Assembly (NCBI RefSeq): GCF_000513895.2
Contig: NZ_CP165782.1
Coordinates: 372,001 to 436,000 of the forward strand
Direction: 5' to 3'
Origin: Ensifer sp. WSM1721
GTDB taxonomy: Bacteria; Pseudomonadota; Alphaproteobacteria; Rhizobiales; Rhizobiaceae
DNA length: 64,000 nucleotides
The notes under the pieces are model-generated. The model saw only the letters and a list, made by a program, of their open reading frames with translations. It made no database searches and had not been told where the DNA came from. A program made the position numbers and the translations under genes. Within the stretch, counting starts at the first letter, position 1. Each line of letters starts with the position of its first letter. This document shows positions 31,283-40,119 of this stretch, piece by piece.

Positions 31283-33465
31283 AATCCGTCAGATTGCTGT
31301 TTGCCAGCGGCGCTTCCTACGTCGCGATGACGGCGCATGCGCACGCGGACCCGGTGTCGCTGATCGCGACGGCCATTCACGGCTTTCTGCTGTCGAGCAC
31401 GGCGGTTGCCGCCACGGCCGCCGGCACGATCGCCACCTTCGCCGCGAATGCGATCGTCGCCGGCGCGATCGCCGGGCTATCGCTCGTCGGCGCCGGCCAG
31501 CGGCCGACAGGCACTGTGAAGGCGGCGGACGCAAAGAACACCTTCGAGAGTGGCGAAAGCTCGGTGATCGAGGGGCTCGGCCGCGTGCGCGTCGGCGGCC
31601 TCAAGGCTTTTGGCAATACGGACGGTTCGACGCGCTGGAGGCTTGTCTGCCGGCTGCAGGGGCCGATCGACGCCGTCGAGGCATATTTCGTTGGCGGCCG
31701 CGAAGTGACGGTCGATCCCGACGGCACGGTTTCCTCGCCGCCCTGGTCCCGCGCCGGTGGCTCCTGGATGAAGTGGGAGGACAAGAAAGGCGACGGGACG
31801 GAAACGGCTTGGCCGGCGCTGATGAGCGCTTTTCCGGCGCTCTGGACCAGCGCGCACCGCGTGCGCGGCATAGCGCAGTCGTTGGTGACCTTCTTCAATC
31901 CGGGGCTCACCTCGTCGAAGTATCTCTCGCTCTACCAGGGCGGCGTGCCGGACACCGAACAGGTTAAGCGCGCCTCGCTGATCTATGATCCGCGCGATGA
32001 GGACCAGGACCCCGACGACAAGACCACCTGGAGGTGGAACGAAAACGGCATTCTTGGTGCGGCACATGTGCTTCGCCGAGATCCGGCATTCACATCCGAT
32101 CGCTTTGACTGGCCGCTGATCACCACGCAGGCGGTGAAGGCTGATGTGTCGGTTGCAACAAAGACGGGCACGGAAAAGCGGGCGCGGTGCTGGGGCATGT
32201 GGGCCTGGGAGGGTGCGCGCAAGGAAACGATGGAGGACATCCTTCGCTCGATCGGCGCCGAGATCCGGCTGACGGCGCAAGGCAAGATCTGGTTCGAACT
32301 GATCGACGACGATCCGACTCCGGAAATCTCGTTTGAACCAAGCGATGTTGTCGATCTCGAATGGATGTCCGGTCCGGAGGCTGTCGAGCGGCCGAACATC
32401 TGCCGCATCAAATACTATTCGCCGGAGCGCAATTACGAGCTGGCCGACATCGACATGACGGGCATCGCCTGGGCGCGCATCGACGATGAGGTGACGCGCT
32501 ACGGCCCGAAATATTTCGATGTCGAGCTGCCCTTCTGCCCCTCGGCGAGCCAGGCGCAGCGGATCGCGCGGCGTCTTTTCCTGCAGGCGAGGGCGGACAC
32601 AGGCGTCGCAGTGACCAACATGGTCGGGCTCGCCGCCTGGGGGCTTTATTACGGCGAAGTGGAGCTGCCGGATCTCGGAGATGTGGAAAGGGTGCGGCTC
32701 TCGCCGCCGCGCGTCGACGATAGCCGCGGGACGGTGGAAATTCCATTCTCCGTTTGGCCGTCTCTGTCCGCGTGGAACCCTGCGACCGACGAAGCGGACG
32801 CGCCTGAGTCTCTGCCGGACATGCAGTATGAAAGTGACCTGCCGACGCCGAACGCGCCGGTTGGCGCCGTGCAGGTGACCTATCCGGGCGGAGCGAAGGA
32901 ATTCCGCATCGGCTACAGCCTGCCGGCCGTGAGCTACAACACGATCGAGGCGACCTACCGGATCTATAGCGGTGGGTTACCGGGTTCCTGGAGCGGCATG
33001 ACGGAAGCGGCGACGGTTGCCTATGTCGCAGCCGACCTGCTTGGCGCCGAGATCGACGCCCGCGTGCGCATCTTCAGGGGCGACGACGGAAGCTATTTCT
33101 CTCCGCTGCTCCACACCGTCGTCGGCATCGACAACTCGCCCTGCGGTGCGCCGTCGGTCGTTTCTGGCGGGGCGGAGAGCGGGCTTCCGACTGCAACGCT
33201 CGATGTGGACGTGACGATCGCGGAGATCCGCGGCGCTGCGGTTAAGCTGGAGCGGCGGCGCGAACTATCCGGCGGGGGCGGATGGACGGCCTGGACGACG
33301 ATAGGCCAGCAGAACGCCCGCCCAAACCAGAACCTGCACTTCGCCGACAGCTACACGAACGCCAATCCCACCGGAATTGCCGTTGAGTGGCGCTTCACCA
33401 CCCTGACCAGCGACGGAACACCGGGGGCGGCCCTGATCCTCTCGGCCGTCGCACAGGGCTCATAG
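31279..33465 (+). CDS. tail tip / host specificity protein (gpJ-like)
   Basis: A 728-residue protein. The N-terminus contains two hydrophobic stretches (residues about 5-65), as in lambda gpI/J-like tip proteins. The middle holds VEAYFVGGREVTVDPDG, LTAQGKIWFELIDDDPTPEISF and YDVELP-like hub domains. The C-terminal 200 residues include fibronectin-like beta text (PNAPVGAVQVTYPGGAKEFR). It should assemble at the tail tip and contact the host surface. Confidence 0.8.
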   Translation: MKSVRLLFASGASYVAMTAHAHADPVSLIATAIHGFLLSSTAVAATAAGTIATFAANAIVAGAIAGLSLVGAGQRPTGTVKAADAKNTFESGESSVIEGLGRVRVGGLKAFGNTDGSTRWRLVCRLQGPIDAVEAYFVGGREVTVDPDGTVSSPPWSRAGGSWMKWEDKKGDGTETAWPALMSAFPALWTSAHRVRGIAQSLVTFFNPGLTSSKYLSLYQGGVPDTEQVKRASLIYDPRDEDQDPDDKTTWRWNENGILGAAHVLRRDPAFTSDRFDWPLITTQAVKADVSVATKTGTEKRARCWGMWAWEGARKETMEDILRSIGAEIRLTAQGKIWFELIDDDPTPEISFEPSDVVDLEWMSGPEAVERPNICRIKYYSPERNYELADIDMTGIAWARIDDEVTRYGPKYFDVELPFCPSASQAQRIARRLFLQARADTGVAVTNMVGLAAWGLYYGEVELPDLGDVERVRLSPPRVDDSRGTVEIPFSVWPSLSAWNPATDEADAPESLPDMQYESDLPTPNAPVGAVQVTYPGGAKEFRIGYSLPAVSYNTIEATYRIYSGGLPGSWSGMTEAATVAYVAADLLGAEIDARVRIFRGDDGSYFSPLLHTVVGIDNSPCGAPSVVSGGAESGLPTATLDVDVTIAEIRGAAVKLERRRELSGGGGWTAWTTIGQQNARPNQNLHFADSYTNANPTGIAVEWRFTTLTSDGTPGAALILSAVAQGS

Positions 33466-33496
33466 CCGCTCGCCTTATAACAACCGGAGAATTTGA

Positions 33497-35605
33497 ATGT
33501 CTCTTTTCACGAAGACGGCAGAGGATACCTTTGCGCCCTACGACAGCGCCGGCAATCCCCGTGAGATCGTGCCGCAGGAAGCGCAGGTCTGGGGGAGCGA
33601 AGTCGAGCGGCTTATTACGTCCTTCCAAGCGGGCGGCGGCATCATCTTTCCAGACAAGGCGACGATGGATGCGACGCTCACCTATGCCGCAAATCAGATG
33701 GCATGGGTGATGGGCGATGGTGCTGGCATCTATCGCAAAATTGGGGCCTCCGGCACGGGATCGTGGCAGCGGCTCGGCGACCTGCCGTACAGCTTCGTCA
33801 AGCTGGTCGATGTCGGCGCGGGAACAGCGAACGCAATCCAGCTCGCGAGCGCCATTCCGACCTCTCCGTCCGTACTTCGCGTGGCCAACATCTTCGAGGC
33901 CAATACCGGAAACGTCACCGTCTCGGAGAACGGCGCCGCGGCCAAGTCGCTTTTGACAAACAGTGGAAACCAGATCGCGCCTGGCGGCTTAACCGCGGGC
34001 ATGATGATCACCTATGTCGACGATGGTGCGGCGTTCCGTCTTCTGAACGATCAGGTTTCGGCCGCGATCGTGGCTGCTGCAGAGGCGCTACTTGAGGAAT
34101 TCCAGAGCACTTATCTGGGCGCTTATGCCAGCGATCCTACGACCGACCCTAACGGCAATCCTCTGATCGTTGGTGCCTTCTATTTCAACACCACGTCGAA
34201 CCAGCCTCGGATATGGAATGGCACTGTTTTCGTTCCGATCCAGGCGCCAGACCCTTACGCGAGCCAAGCCGAGGCGGCGGCAGGTACGGCTACGAACCGC
34301 AGCATGAACCCGCTGCGAGTGGCGCAGGCGATAGAGGAATACCAGTTCCAAGCACAAAATACGGGCGCCACCTCAAAGAGCTCGGTTACGCAGCGCTACG
34401 GAGACGTCCCCAACCTCATTCGGGATTTTGGGGCTCCAACGGATGGCAGCGATTGCTCGGCGGCCTTCAACACCGCCCTCACTCAGGTCGCCGCCAATGG
34501 GGGGAAGGAGCTGTTCGTCCCAGCCGCCACCTATACGTGGACGGGCGGCGCTGTTTCTATGCGGAAATTGAAGCTTCGCGGCGCCGGCATGGACACCGCG
34601 CGTATAGTCGTAAAAAAGACCAATAGCACGATTTTTCGGTTCGACACTGTTATCGGATATCCGGAGATTTCCGACCTGCATATCTCTCAAGATGCAGCGA
34701 CCCCGGCGACGGCTGGCGCGGCCTTCCATTTCACGGAAAAGGGTGTCCTTGGCCCTAAGCTCGCGCGTATCAAAACGAATGATCTGTGGCAGGCAATGTC
34801 GTGCGATGTTGGTGTCGGTAGCGCCGGCGCCGGCGTCAATGGTGCTGTCATTGAAGACTGCTCCTTCGACGGCTGCAAGAAGTATGGGTGGTATCTGATT
34901 GGCGCCGTGAACTGGGTGTTCAAGGGCGGTTACACGACCATGTCCAGTTTCGCGTCGAACACGGCGGCTTGTGTGCTGGACAGCAACTGTGAGGGCATCC
35001 TGCTCTCTCAGCATTTTGCTCTCGCCGGCGAGTATCCGTTCATCATGCAGAATTCCCAGAGTGGTGGCGTGCCGCCGAAGGAATGCATGTTCAGCCAGTT
35101 CACTTTTGATGGTGGGGCAGGCGCAAGCGCAGCTGCCAAGATTGCTGCGGGAAGGCGAAACCATTTCGCCCAATGCTGGGTTTCCAATCAAAATGGGGTT
35201 GGAATCGATTGGAATAATCCGAGCGGAGATGCATCAGCTCTCCTTGGCAATTCGTGGGTTGGTGGCACTCTGATCAACATCGGCAGAAACGCAATGGAGC
35301 TCCACGGGAAGGTCAACGGCCTGAGGGTCATTGGCGCACACTTCGGCTCGTGGGGCCTTTTGGCGGCGAACACCTATTCCGGCGTTTACGCCACGGCTGA
35401 TGTCGACACAGCTTTCGACATCTCTCATAACTTCTTCGGCGATGATGACGACGTGCCGGCCAATTCGTGGAATGGAATTACCGTCAACAGCGGAACCTAT
35501 AGGCGATACATCATCACCCGAAACATGAATCTTGGCCTCACGGGTTCGCTTGTGAGCGACGGCGGAACTGCCAGCGTTGCCAAGGATGTTTCGACCAACC
35601 TCTAG
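33497..35605 (+). CDS. tailspike, beta-helix (pectate-lyase-like) protein
   Basis: A 702-residue protein. The N-terminal 300 residues (adaptor and coiled part, FYFNTTSNQPRIWNGT) precede YGDVPNLIRDFGAPTDGSDCSAAFNTALTQVAANGGKELFVPAATY, the standard opening of a right-handed beta-helix. Repeated short strands continue to near 690. It probably binds and may cut surface polysaccharide. Shine-Dalgarno CCGGAG upstream. The 3' end overlaps a convergent methyltransferase gene by 68 bp. Confidence 0.85.
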   Translation: MSLFTKTAEDTFAPYDSAGNPREIVPQEAQVWGSEVERLITSFQAGGGIIFPDKATMDATLTYAANQMAWVMGDGAGIYRKIGASGTGSWQRLGDLPYSFVKLVDVGAGTANAIQLASAIPTSPSVLRVANIFEANTGNVTVSENGAAAKSLLTNSGNQIAPGGLTAGMMITYVDDGAAFRLLNDQVSAAIVAAAEALLEEFQSTYLGAYASDPTTDPNGNPLIVGAFYFNTTSNQPRIWNGTVFVPIQAPDPYASQAEAAAGTATNRSMNPLRVAQAIEEYQFQAQNTGATSKSSVTQRYGDVPNLIRDFGAPTDGSDCSAAFNTALTQVAANGGKELFVPAATYTWTGGAVSMRKLKLRGAGMDTARIVVKKTNSTIFRFDTVIGYPEISDLHISQDAATPATAGAAFHFTEKGVLGPKLARIKTNDLWQAMSCDVGVGSAGAGVNGAVIEDCSFDGCKKYGWYLIGAVNWVFKGGYTTMSSFASNTAACVLDSNCEGILLSQHFALAGEYPFIMQNSQSGGVPPKECMFSQFTFDGGAGASAAAKIAAGRRNHFAQCWVSNQNGVGIDWNNPSGDASALLGNSWVGGTLINIGRNAMELHGKVNGLRVIGAHFGSWGLLAANTYSGVYATADVDTAFDISHNFFGDDDDVPANSWNGITVNSGTYRRYIITRNMNLGLTGSLVSDGGTASVAKDVSTNL

Positions 35606-36302
35606 CATCGATCTTGCTTTCAAACGGCTTAATCAACGTCCAGACGGACCAATAATTGTACTCTTTGAAGAAGGTCGTTGGGTTTCCCATTGTGGGCCCG
35701 TAGCCAGAGCGGACAAAGCGGTTATACGCCTCAACATCGAAAAAGAGGCCGTGTTTTTGGAACAGGCGTGTCCAGTAGGAGATTGGCTGTATATTCACAT
35801 GCGTCGGGTCGCCCATGTACTGCTCTTTAGTCTCTCCATCGCGTACAGCATCCAGGACGATGAAAGCCCTTCCGCCCGGCCTAAGGATGCGATCGAACTC
35901 ACGCATCACCTGTTCAGTAAATTCATCAGGGATGTGCTCAAGGACCTGATGTGAGTGAAGCAGGCTCACCGAACCAGTCTCCACATGGATGTCCGTCAAT
36001 GAGCCTGCGACGAGTTCGTGGTTGCCAAATTGGAAGTGGGTTCGTCCCAAGCGGACCATATGCTCGGTGATGTCTACACCGAAGATGCGTGCATAGGCGC
36101 CGGTCTGACGAAAGCCGTTCAACTGAGTGCCGCATGCAGACCCCGCATCGACGACGAATGGGGCGTCATAGGTGTATTGAAGCGTAGCCTCGGTGACCAT
36201 CCTGGCGTACGATTCCTGCCAGTACCCGTAGGCAAGATAGTCTAGACCATCGGCCTTGTGCTCTTCGTAGTAGGCCTGATCGTAGACCGTTGACTTGAGC
36301 AT
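35538..36302 (-). CDS. class I SAM-dependent methyltransferase (cargo gene)
   Basis: A 254-residue protein with a SAM-binding fold: VVDAGSACGTQLNGF (motif I), FGVDITEHMVRLG (motif II), SVSLLHSHQVLEHIPDEFTEQVMREFDRILRPGGRAFIV (the methyltransferase-11 post-motif). The long C-terminal part with Trp-rich text (EYNYWSVWTLIK) resembles methyltransferases of glycan and O-antigen clusters. It is on the opposite strand to the late genes next to the tailspike, so it is probably a lysogenic-conversion gene. Target unknown. Confidence 0.8.
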   Translation of the reverse strand: MLKSTVYDQAYYEEHKADGLDYLAYGYWQESYARMVTEATLQYTYDAPFVVDAGSACGTQLNGFRQTGAYARIFGVDITEHMVRLGRTHFQFGNHELVAGSLTDIHVETGSVSLLHSHQVLEHIPDEFTEQVMREFDRILRPGGRAFIVLDAVRDGETKEQYMGDPTHVNIQPISYWTRLFQKHGLFFDVEAYNRFVRSGYGPTMGNPTTFFKEYNYWSVWTLIKPFESKIDARGWSKHPWQRWQFRRRSQANP

Positions 36303-36352
36303 CGCGCCCCTCCTGAGTTCCTGCTGTTCGAGCTGCCGCCCGCCGATCGGTG

Positions 36353-37117
36353 TTATGCTTTCTCTATATCAGGCCAATTTGGCAGGTCGGCTGATCCGCC
36401 TAGTACGAGATAGCCGTGGACCAACCGCTTGTAGACATGGATCAATTTATCGACGACTTCTGACGTCAGCTTGATCCTTAGGATGCGCCCTTTTCGCGTG
36501 TAAAAGAACTCTCGCGTACTCTCGTCAAAGCTGTTCATAATGATGCCGGAAGATCCCGCGGCTTTTTTCATCAAAGGCACCTGCAAACCCTCGGTCGAGG
36601 CGTGTCTCTCCATATCGTCCGGGATTTCGTACATGTGGGCCACTGCGTGCCTAATATCTCTAATATTCGGAAACTGCCGGCGGAAGGTATCGAGGGCGTC
36701 CCTTGCAATTGCAGAGTCAATGCCATGAGCTTCGATCCATTCCGGCAGGCGCTCAAGCTGCCTCTGATACTCGTTTATAGCCATGATGGCCGCGCTGGCC
36801 GCGAATCCAGGCCACCGATTCACCAAAACAACTCTTTCGTATGCGGCATCCCGTTGAGCGCTCAACTCGTTGTAACCAGCGCCAAATGATCTCTGTCTTA
36901 GGAAAGCGCGCCACTCATCGGTTACGTTATCGCTTTCGCTTGACGCTATGGCGCCCTGACGCAACGCATGGTCGAGAAGAGAGACGGCAGATTCCAAGTG
37001 ATCGATGGCCGAAGTGCCGTCGTTTATTTTGTCGAAAACATCCCACCATATCCGCTTCTGCTCTAACGGCCGGTCCCACTCGGGAAGGAACCTGTAGTGA
37101 AAACGAGTTCTGATCAT
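36353..37117 (-). CDS. unknown protein with HEPN-like RX4H motif (cargo gene)
   Basis: A 254-residue, largely helical protein. ATG at 37117 has a strong GGAGGG site. Residues 156-161 read RHAVAH in the context IRDIRHAVAHMYEIPDD, an exact Arg-x4-His, the catalytic pattern of HEPN ribonucleases, in the right setting (after a helix rich in hydrophobic residues). No partner nucleotidyltransferase is present. It lies between a minus-strand methyltransferase and the lysis genes, on its own transcript. A phage-exclusion role is speculative. Confidence 0.6.
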   Translation of the reverse strand: MIRTRFHYRFLPEWDRPLEQKRIWWDVFDKINDGTSAIDHLESAVSLLDHALRQGAIASSESDNVTDEWRAFLRQRSFGAGYNELSAQRDAAYERVVLVNRWPGFAASAAIMAINEYQRQLERLPEWIEAHGIDSAIARDALDTFRRQFPNIRDIRHAVAHMYEIPDDMERHASTEGLQVPLMKKAAGSSGIIMNSFDESTREFFYTRKGRILRIKLTSEVVDKLIHVYKRLVHGYLVLGGSADLPNWPDIEKA

Positions 37118-37229
37118 TGGCCCTCCACCCAGCTGTGAAACCGGCCACAACTATTCAGCGCGATTTCTGTGGCGTCAACCCAAGGATCGCTCCGTAATCC
37201 TCTGATCTCCAACCAACAGGAACCCCTAA

Positions 37230-38048
37230 ATGGATAAAACCGTGCCTCCCGGCGCGGCGATCCTGCTCGACTTTATCCGTGCAACGGAAGTCGGGCGGAG
37301 CGACCGCGCCTCGTACGACGTGATCTACGGCCACAACCAGGACAAGCTAGCGAAGGCGCTCACGGCCATGACCTATGGCGAGGTGGTCGATGCGCAGAAG
37401 GACTGGTCGAAGGAGTTCGGGTCGAGCGCTGCCGGCGGCTACCAGTTTCTAAAGGCGACGCTGCAGGCGCTCGCGAGGGAGAACCTGAGCGAGATCGGCG
37501 GCGCTATGCTGTTCACGCCCGACCTGCAGGATCGGCTCGGCTACAAGCTGCTGGTCAAGCGGGGCTATGCGAAGTTCATCGTCGGCCAGATCAGCCTCGT
37601 CGAGTTCGCCGAGAACCTGGCGATGGAGTGGGCTTCCCTCCCCGTGTTAAAGGCGACCAAAGGTCATAAGCGGCAGGTGAAGCGCGGCCAGTCCTACTAT
37701 GCCGGCGACGGGCTTAACAAGGCGCTAGTAAAGCCAGAAAAGGTCGAGGCGATGCTGAAGCTGGTCCTCGATGCGGCGCGCCGGCCGCAGGAGGTGGAAG
37801 AGGACGCGGCGCCGGTGCCCATTCCCGTTCCGAGGTCCGAACCGCAGCGCAAGCCGGTGCGCAAGTCCGGCCGGTTCTGGACGTGGCTGCTGACGGCCGG
37901 CGGCACGATCGTGACCGCGCTCAAGGAACTGAACCTGGTGGCGCTCGACTGGCGGGTGCAGCTCGCGATCCTCGTCGCGATCGTCGGCTTCGCGGTCTAC
38001 GCGATCACCTCCATGCCGGCCGTGCGCGAGGGGCTGGGGCTCAAGTGA
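37230..38048 (+). CDS. endolysin (lysozyme-fold, lambda gpR/GH104-like)
   Basis: A 272-residue protein. The N-terminal 160 residues carry FIRATEVGRSDRASYDVIYGHNQ with Glu20 as likely catalytic acid, SSAAGGYQFLKATL, LQDRLGYKLLVKRGYAKF and LAMEWASLP, a pattern close to lambda endolysin. Residues about 190-215 are a Pro/Arg-rich linker and the C-terminus has one or two hydrophobic segments (VQLAILVAIVGFAVYAITS), so it may be membrane-tethered. Confidence 0.8.
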   Translation: MDKTVPPGAAILLDFIRATEVGRSDRASYDVIYGHNQDKLAKALTAMTYGEVVDAQKDWSKEFGSSAAGGYQFLKATLQALARENLSEIGGAMLFTPDLQDRLGYKLLVKRGYAKFIVGQISLVEFAENLAMEWASLPVLKATKGHKRQVKRGQSYYAGDGLNKALVKPEKVEAMLKLVLDAARRPQEVEEDAAPVPIPVPRSEPQRKPVRKSGRFWTWLLTAGGTIVTALKELNLVALDWRVQLAILVAIVGFAVYAITSMPAVREGLGLK

Positions 38049-38290
38049 TGGTCGACTGGCCGAAGATCCTGGGCGGCGTGCTCGTGCTCGCCGCCATCGC
38101 CTGGGCCGTCCTCGAGATCCGCGAGGATGGCGCCCAATCCATCAAGAACGCAGTCGAAAGGCAGAACAATGAAGCGGCGAACCGCGCTGATACGAAGCGC
38201 CTTGATTATGATTCCTGCCTTGCTGCTGGCGGGCTGTGGAACTTCGGGGCCGGGAAGTGCGACGGGCCTAAGAAACGTGGTGGGGACTGA
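38048..38290 (+). CDS. putative i-spanin (Rz-like)
   Basis: An 80-residue protein with an N-terminal membrane segment (ILGGVLVLAAIAWAVLE) and a short coiled-coil/charged part. An outer-membrane lipoprotein gene starts inside it in another frame, the hallmark of spanin pairs. It is short for Rz. It overlaps the endolysin stop. Confidence 0.6.
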   Translation: MVDWPKILGGVLVLAAIAWAVLEIREDGAQSIKNAVERQNNEAANRADTKRLDYDSCLAAGGLWNFGAGKCDGPKKRGGD

Positions 38291-38414
38291 TCTGATCGGC
38301 GCGCGCGGCGCGACGCCGGCGGATCAAAGAAAGATCGACCGGACCGTCGTCGGCATCTGCGCCGCGGCGGTCTGGACGCAGGCGGAATGCGCGAGGCACG
38401 GGGAAGGGCGCTGA
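38169..38414 (+). CDS. putative o-spanin lipoprotein (Rz1-like)
   Basis: An 81-residue protein in a different frame overlapping the Rz-like gene. MKRRTALIRSALIMIPALLLAGC is a lipoprotein signal with lipobox LLAGC (Cys23). The mature part is short and Gly/Ala-rich. It would span the periplasm with the inner-membrane partner in the last step of lysis. Confidence 0.6.
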   Translation: MKRRTALIRSALIMIPALLLAGCGTSGPGSATGLRNVVGTDLIGARGATPADQRKIDRTVVGICAAAVWTQAECARHGEGR

Positions 38415-38743
38415 TGTCGCAGAAATACACGTCTTTGATTGAGCTGCTCAATGCCTGGTTCGGCGGTGCGGCAACCACGATGATCGGCGCGCTGGTCGGC
38501 CGGCTCATGTGGCACACGAACGAAGTCCGGAAGATGCGCCGGAAGTTCTTCGGAAAGGAGCTGCTCTGGGAAATGCCGATCGCCGTCGGTATGGCTTTCA
38601 TCGGCGAGGCGCTTGCGTCCTGGCTGCAGCTTGAGCAGCCGATGGCGACAGGCCTAATTGCGGCGCTGGCCTATCTCGGGCCGCGCGGCTCGGAAGTGCT
38701 GTTCATGCGATGGTTTGGGGCGAGGGTGGAGAAAGGCGGCTAA
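38414..38743 (+). CDS. putative holin
   Basis: A 109-residue protein with three probable membrane segments (WFGGAATTMIGALVGRLM, MPIAVGMAFIGEALASWL, MATGLIAALAYLGPRG), which fits LydA-type holins. It ends the lysis cassette (endolysin - spanins - holin) and is coupled to the previous stop (TGATG). The stop lies inside a terminator hairpin. Confidence 0.7.
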   Translation: MSQKYTSLIELLNAWFGGAATTMIGALVGRLMWHTNEVRKMRRKFFGKELLWEMPIAVGMAFIGEALASWLQLEQPMATGLIAALAYLGPRGSEVLFMRWFGARVEKGG

Positions 38744-38756
38744 CAGCCGCCTTTCT
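38729..38756. terminator. convergent (bidirectional) terminator after the holin
   Basis: A perfect 13-bp stem GAGAAAGGCGGCT (38729-38741) with AGCCGCCTTTCTC (38744-38756 region), tiny loop AAC. It overlaps the holin stop and faces the minus-strand gene ending at 38760, so it can stop transcription from both sides. Confidence 0.75.
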
Positions 38757-38759
38757 CAA

Positions 38760-38960
38760 TTAGTCGGAAACTACTATCCGCGGGTGATCGACGTCCACTA
38801 TGACGTGGACAGGAACGGGGGAGGAAACTCGGATAGCAGAATCGCGCATAATGGCGGCGACGTTGCCGACATCCGACGCGGAGTTGACCGTCAGCACTTG
38901 AGCGTTGGCGGTATCGCGATACGTTAGCGTAGCATCCGATGTCATTTGATAATTGATCAT
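38760..38960 (-). CDS. small hypothetical protein paired with the protease gene
   Basis: A 66-residue beta-rich protein (MINYQMTSDATLTYRDTANAQ ... VHVIVDVDHPRIVVSD). Its start overlaps the stop of the upstream protease gene (ATGA), so the two are co-translated. It lacks a membrane segment and has no recognised family. Possibly a partner or substrate adaptor of the protease. Confidence 0.55.
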   Translation of the reverse strand: MINYQMTSDATLTYRDTANAQVLTVNSASDVGNVAAIMRDSAIRVSSPVPVHVIVDVDHPRIVVSD

Positions 38961-39961
38961 ATCTTCTTCCACCCCTCGAATGATCGTTGGTCCGTCACAA
39001 CTACCGACACGCCAGCTGGGTCAGCGGGATTCGGAACTTGCGAGCGCACTAGCGTACCTTCTGACACAAATCCATAGCTATTCTTGCCTGTCGGGCTTTC
39101 AATAAGACCGCGCACCAGGCGATAGTTCGCAGATGCCGCCGGTCCAAGCTCCACATTTGGGTTGAATGGCTGCAGCAGCTTCATCTCTTCAGTGTAACTC
39201 TTATGAAGCTTCTTTAAAATCCCGTAAAACTCTGTGGTTGGCTTGACAACGGGAAGGCCTAGCCCCTCGGCCTCGCGTCGGTTAATTGTGTAGTCGTGGC
39301 TTCCGGAATCCGCGCACAGGAAATCAATGATCGCCTTGACCTTTTCCGCGTCTTGCACGTGGTGACGGAGTAGCTTGTCTGCAAGAAAGCGGATCTGCTC
39401 CCTGGACCGGAAAATCTCACCCAGGACCAGCGGGTGAACCTTGTTGGAAAGATCCATTAGGATTGCGCCGAGAGTGTGCGCATCGGTGATCTTCAGTTCC
39501 TCTGCAGCATCGAGATACCCTCGAACAGCCTCGACACTCACGGGGATGCGAGCCATCTGATTGCCCATTGGGATCAGCGGTCCGAGAGCATGCGTGAGAC
39601 TCGGATCGATTGGTCCAAGTACGGCCTGCTTCGACATTACGATCTCGCTGGCGCCGAGAGATATGAGTGTGCCGGCGCTCATCGCCTTCAGAGGGATCAA
39701 GACTTCGAACTTTTCGCAAAAAGACTTGATAAGATTGACCAGCTGCCATGCTGCGGCTGTTTGCCCTCCATTGGTGTGGAGGACCAGCGAGATTTTGTCA
39801 GTCGGTCCGATCTCATCAAGGATGTCGACGAACATCGCGACGCAGTCGTGAGCAATCTGTGTCTCTGCGCCGGCTCGATCGCTGGTCACAAACGCGATCA
39901 CCTTGGAATTGCGCTCTTTCTCAATTGCCGCGTAGAGGCGGCGTCGCGCTGCGAAGTTCAT
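38957..39961 (-). CDS. ClpP-class serine protease (SDH_sah / SppA-like), cargo gene
   Basis: A 334-residue protein with a ClpP-fold core: ISLVLHTNGGQTAAAWQLVNLIK, then LIPLKAMSAGTLISLGASEIVMS with the likely nucleophile Ser95, and LGPIDPSLTH. It has no signal peptide. This matches the serine dehydrogenase proteinase (SDH_sah) group. ATG at 39961 follows GGAAGGGGAC; a longer frame to 40006 is less likely. The gene is isolated from phage modules and forms a two-gene unit with the 66-aa protein. Confidence 0.8.
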   Translation of the reverse strand: MNFAARRRLYAAIEKERNSKVIAFVTSDRAGAETQIAHDCVAMFVDILDEIGPTDKISLVLHTNGGQTAAAWQLVNLIKSFCEKFEVLIPLKAMSAGTLISLGASEIVMSKQAVLGPIDPSLTHALGPLIPMGNQMARIPVSVEAVRGYLDAAEELKITDAHTLGAILMDLSNKVHPLVLGEIFRSREQIRFLADKLLRHHVQDAEKVKAIIDFLCADSGSHDYTINRREAEGLGLPVVKPTTEFYGILKKLHKSYTEEMKLLQPFNPNVELGPAASANYRLVRGLIESPTGKNSYGFVSEGTLVRSQVPNPADPAGVSVVVTDQRSFEGWKKI

Positions 39962-40119
39962 GTGTCCCCTTCCATTTTTGCGCGAGCATTGACACAGGGT
40001 TCTCATATGTCAAGGTTGTGCGGGCTCTTCTGCACAATCGAGTTTAGAGACTTGGACCTTGCGCGACGCTGAATTTGCGGCGGGGCTGGTAGAGGCCGGC
40101 TTGATCTCCGCTAGCGCAC

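Noticed and set aside
36303..37229. Toxin-antitoxin operon around the RX4H protein
   Set aside because: No second small gene or nucleotidyltransferase lies beside it; both neighbouring genes have their own clear roles and starts.
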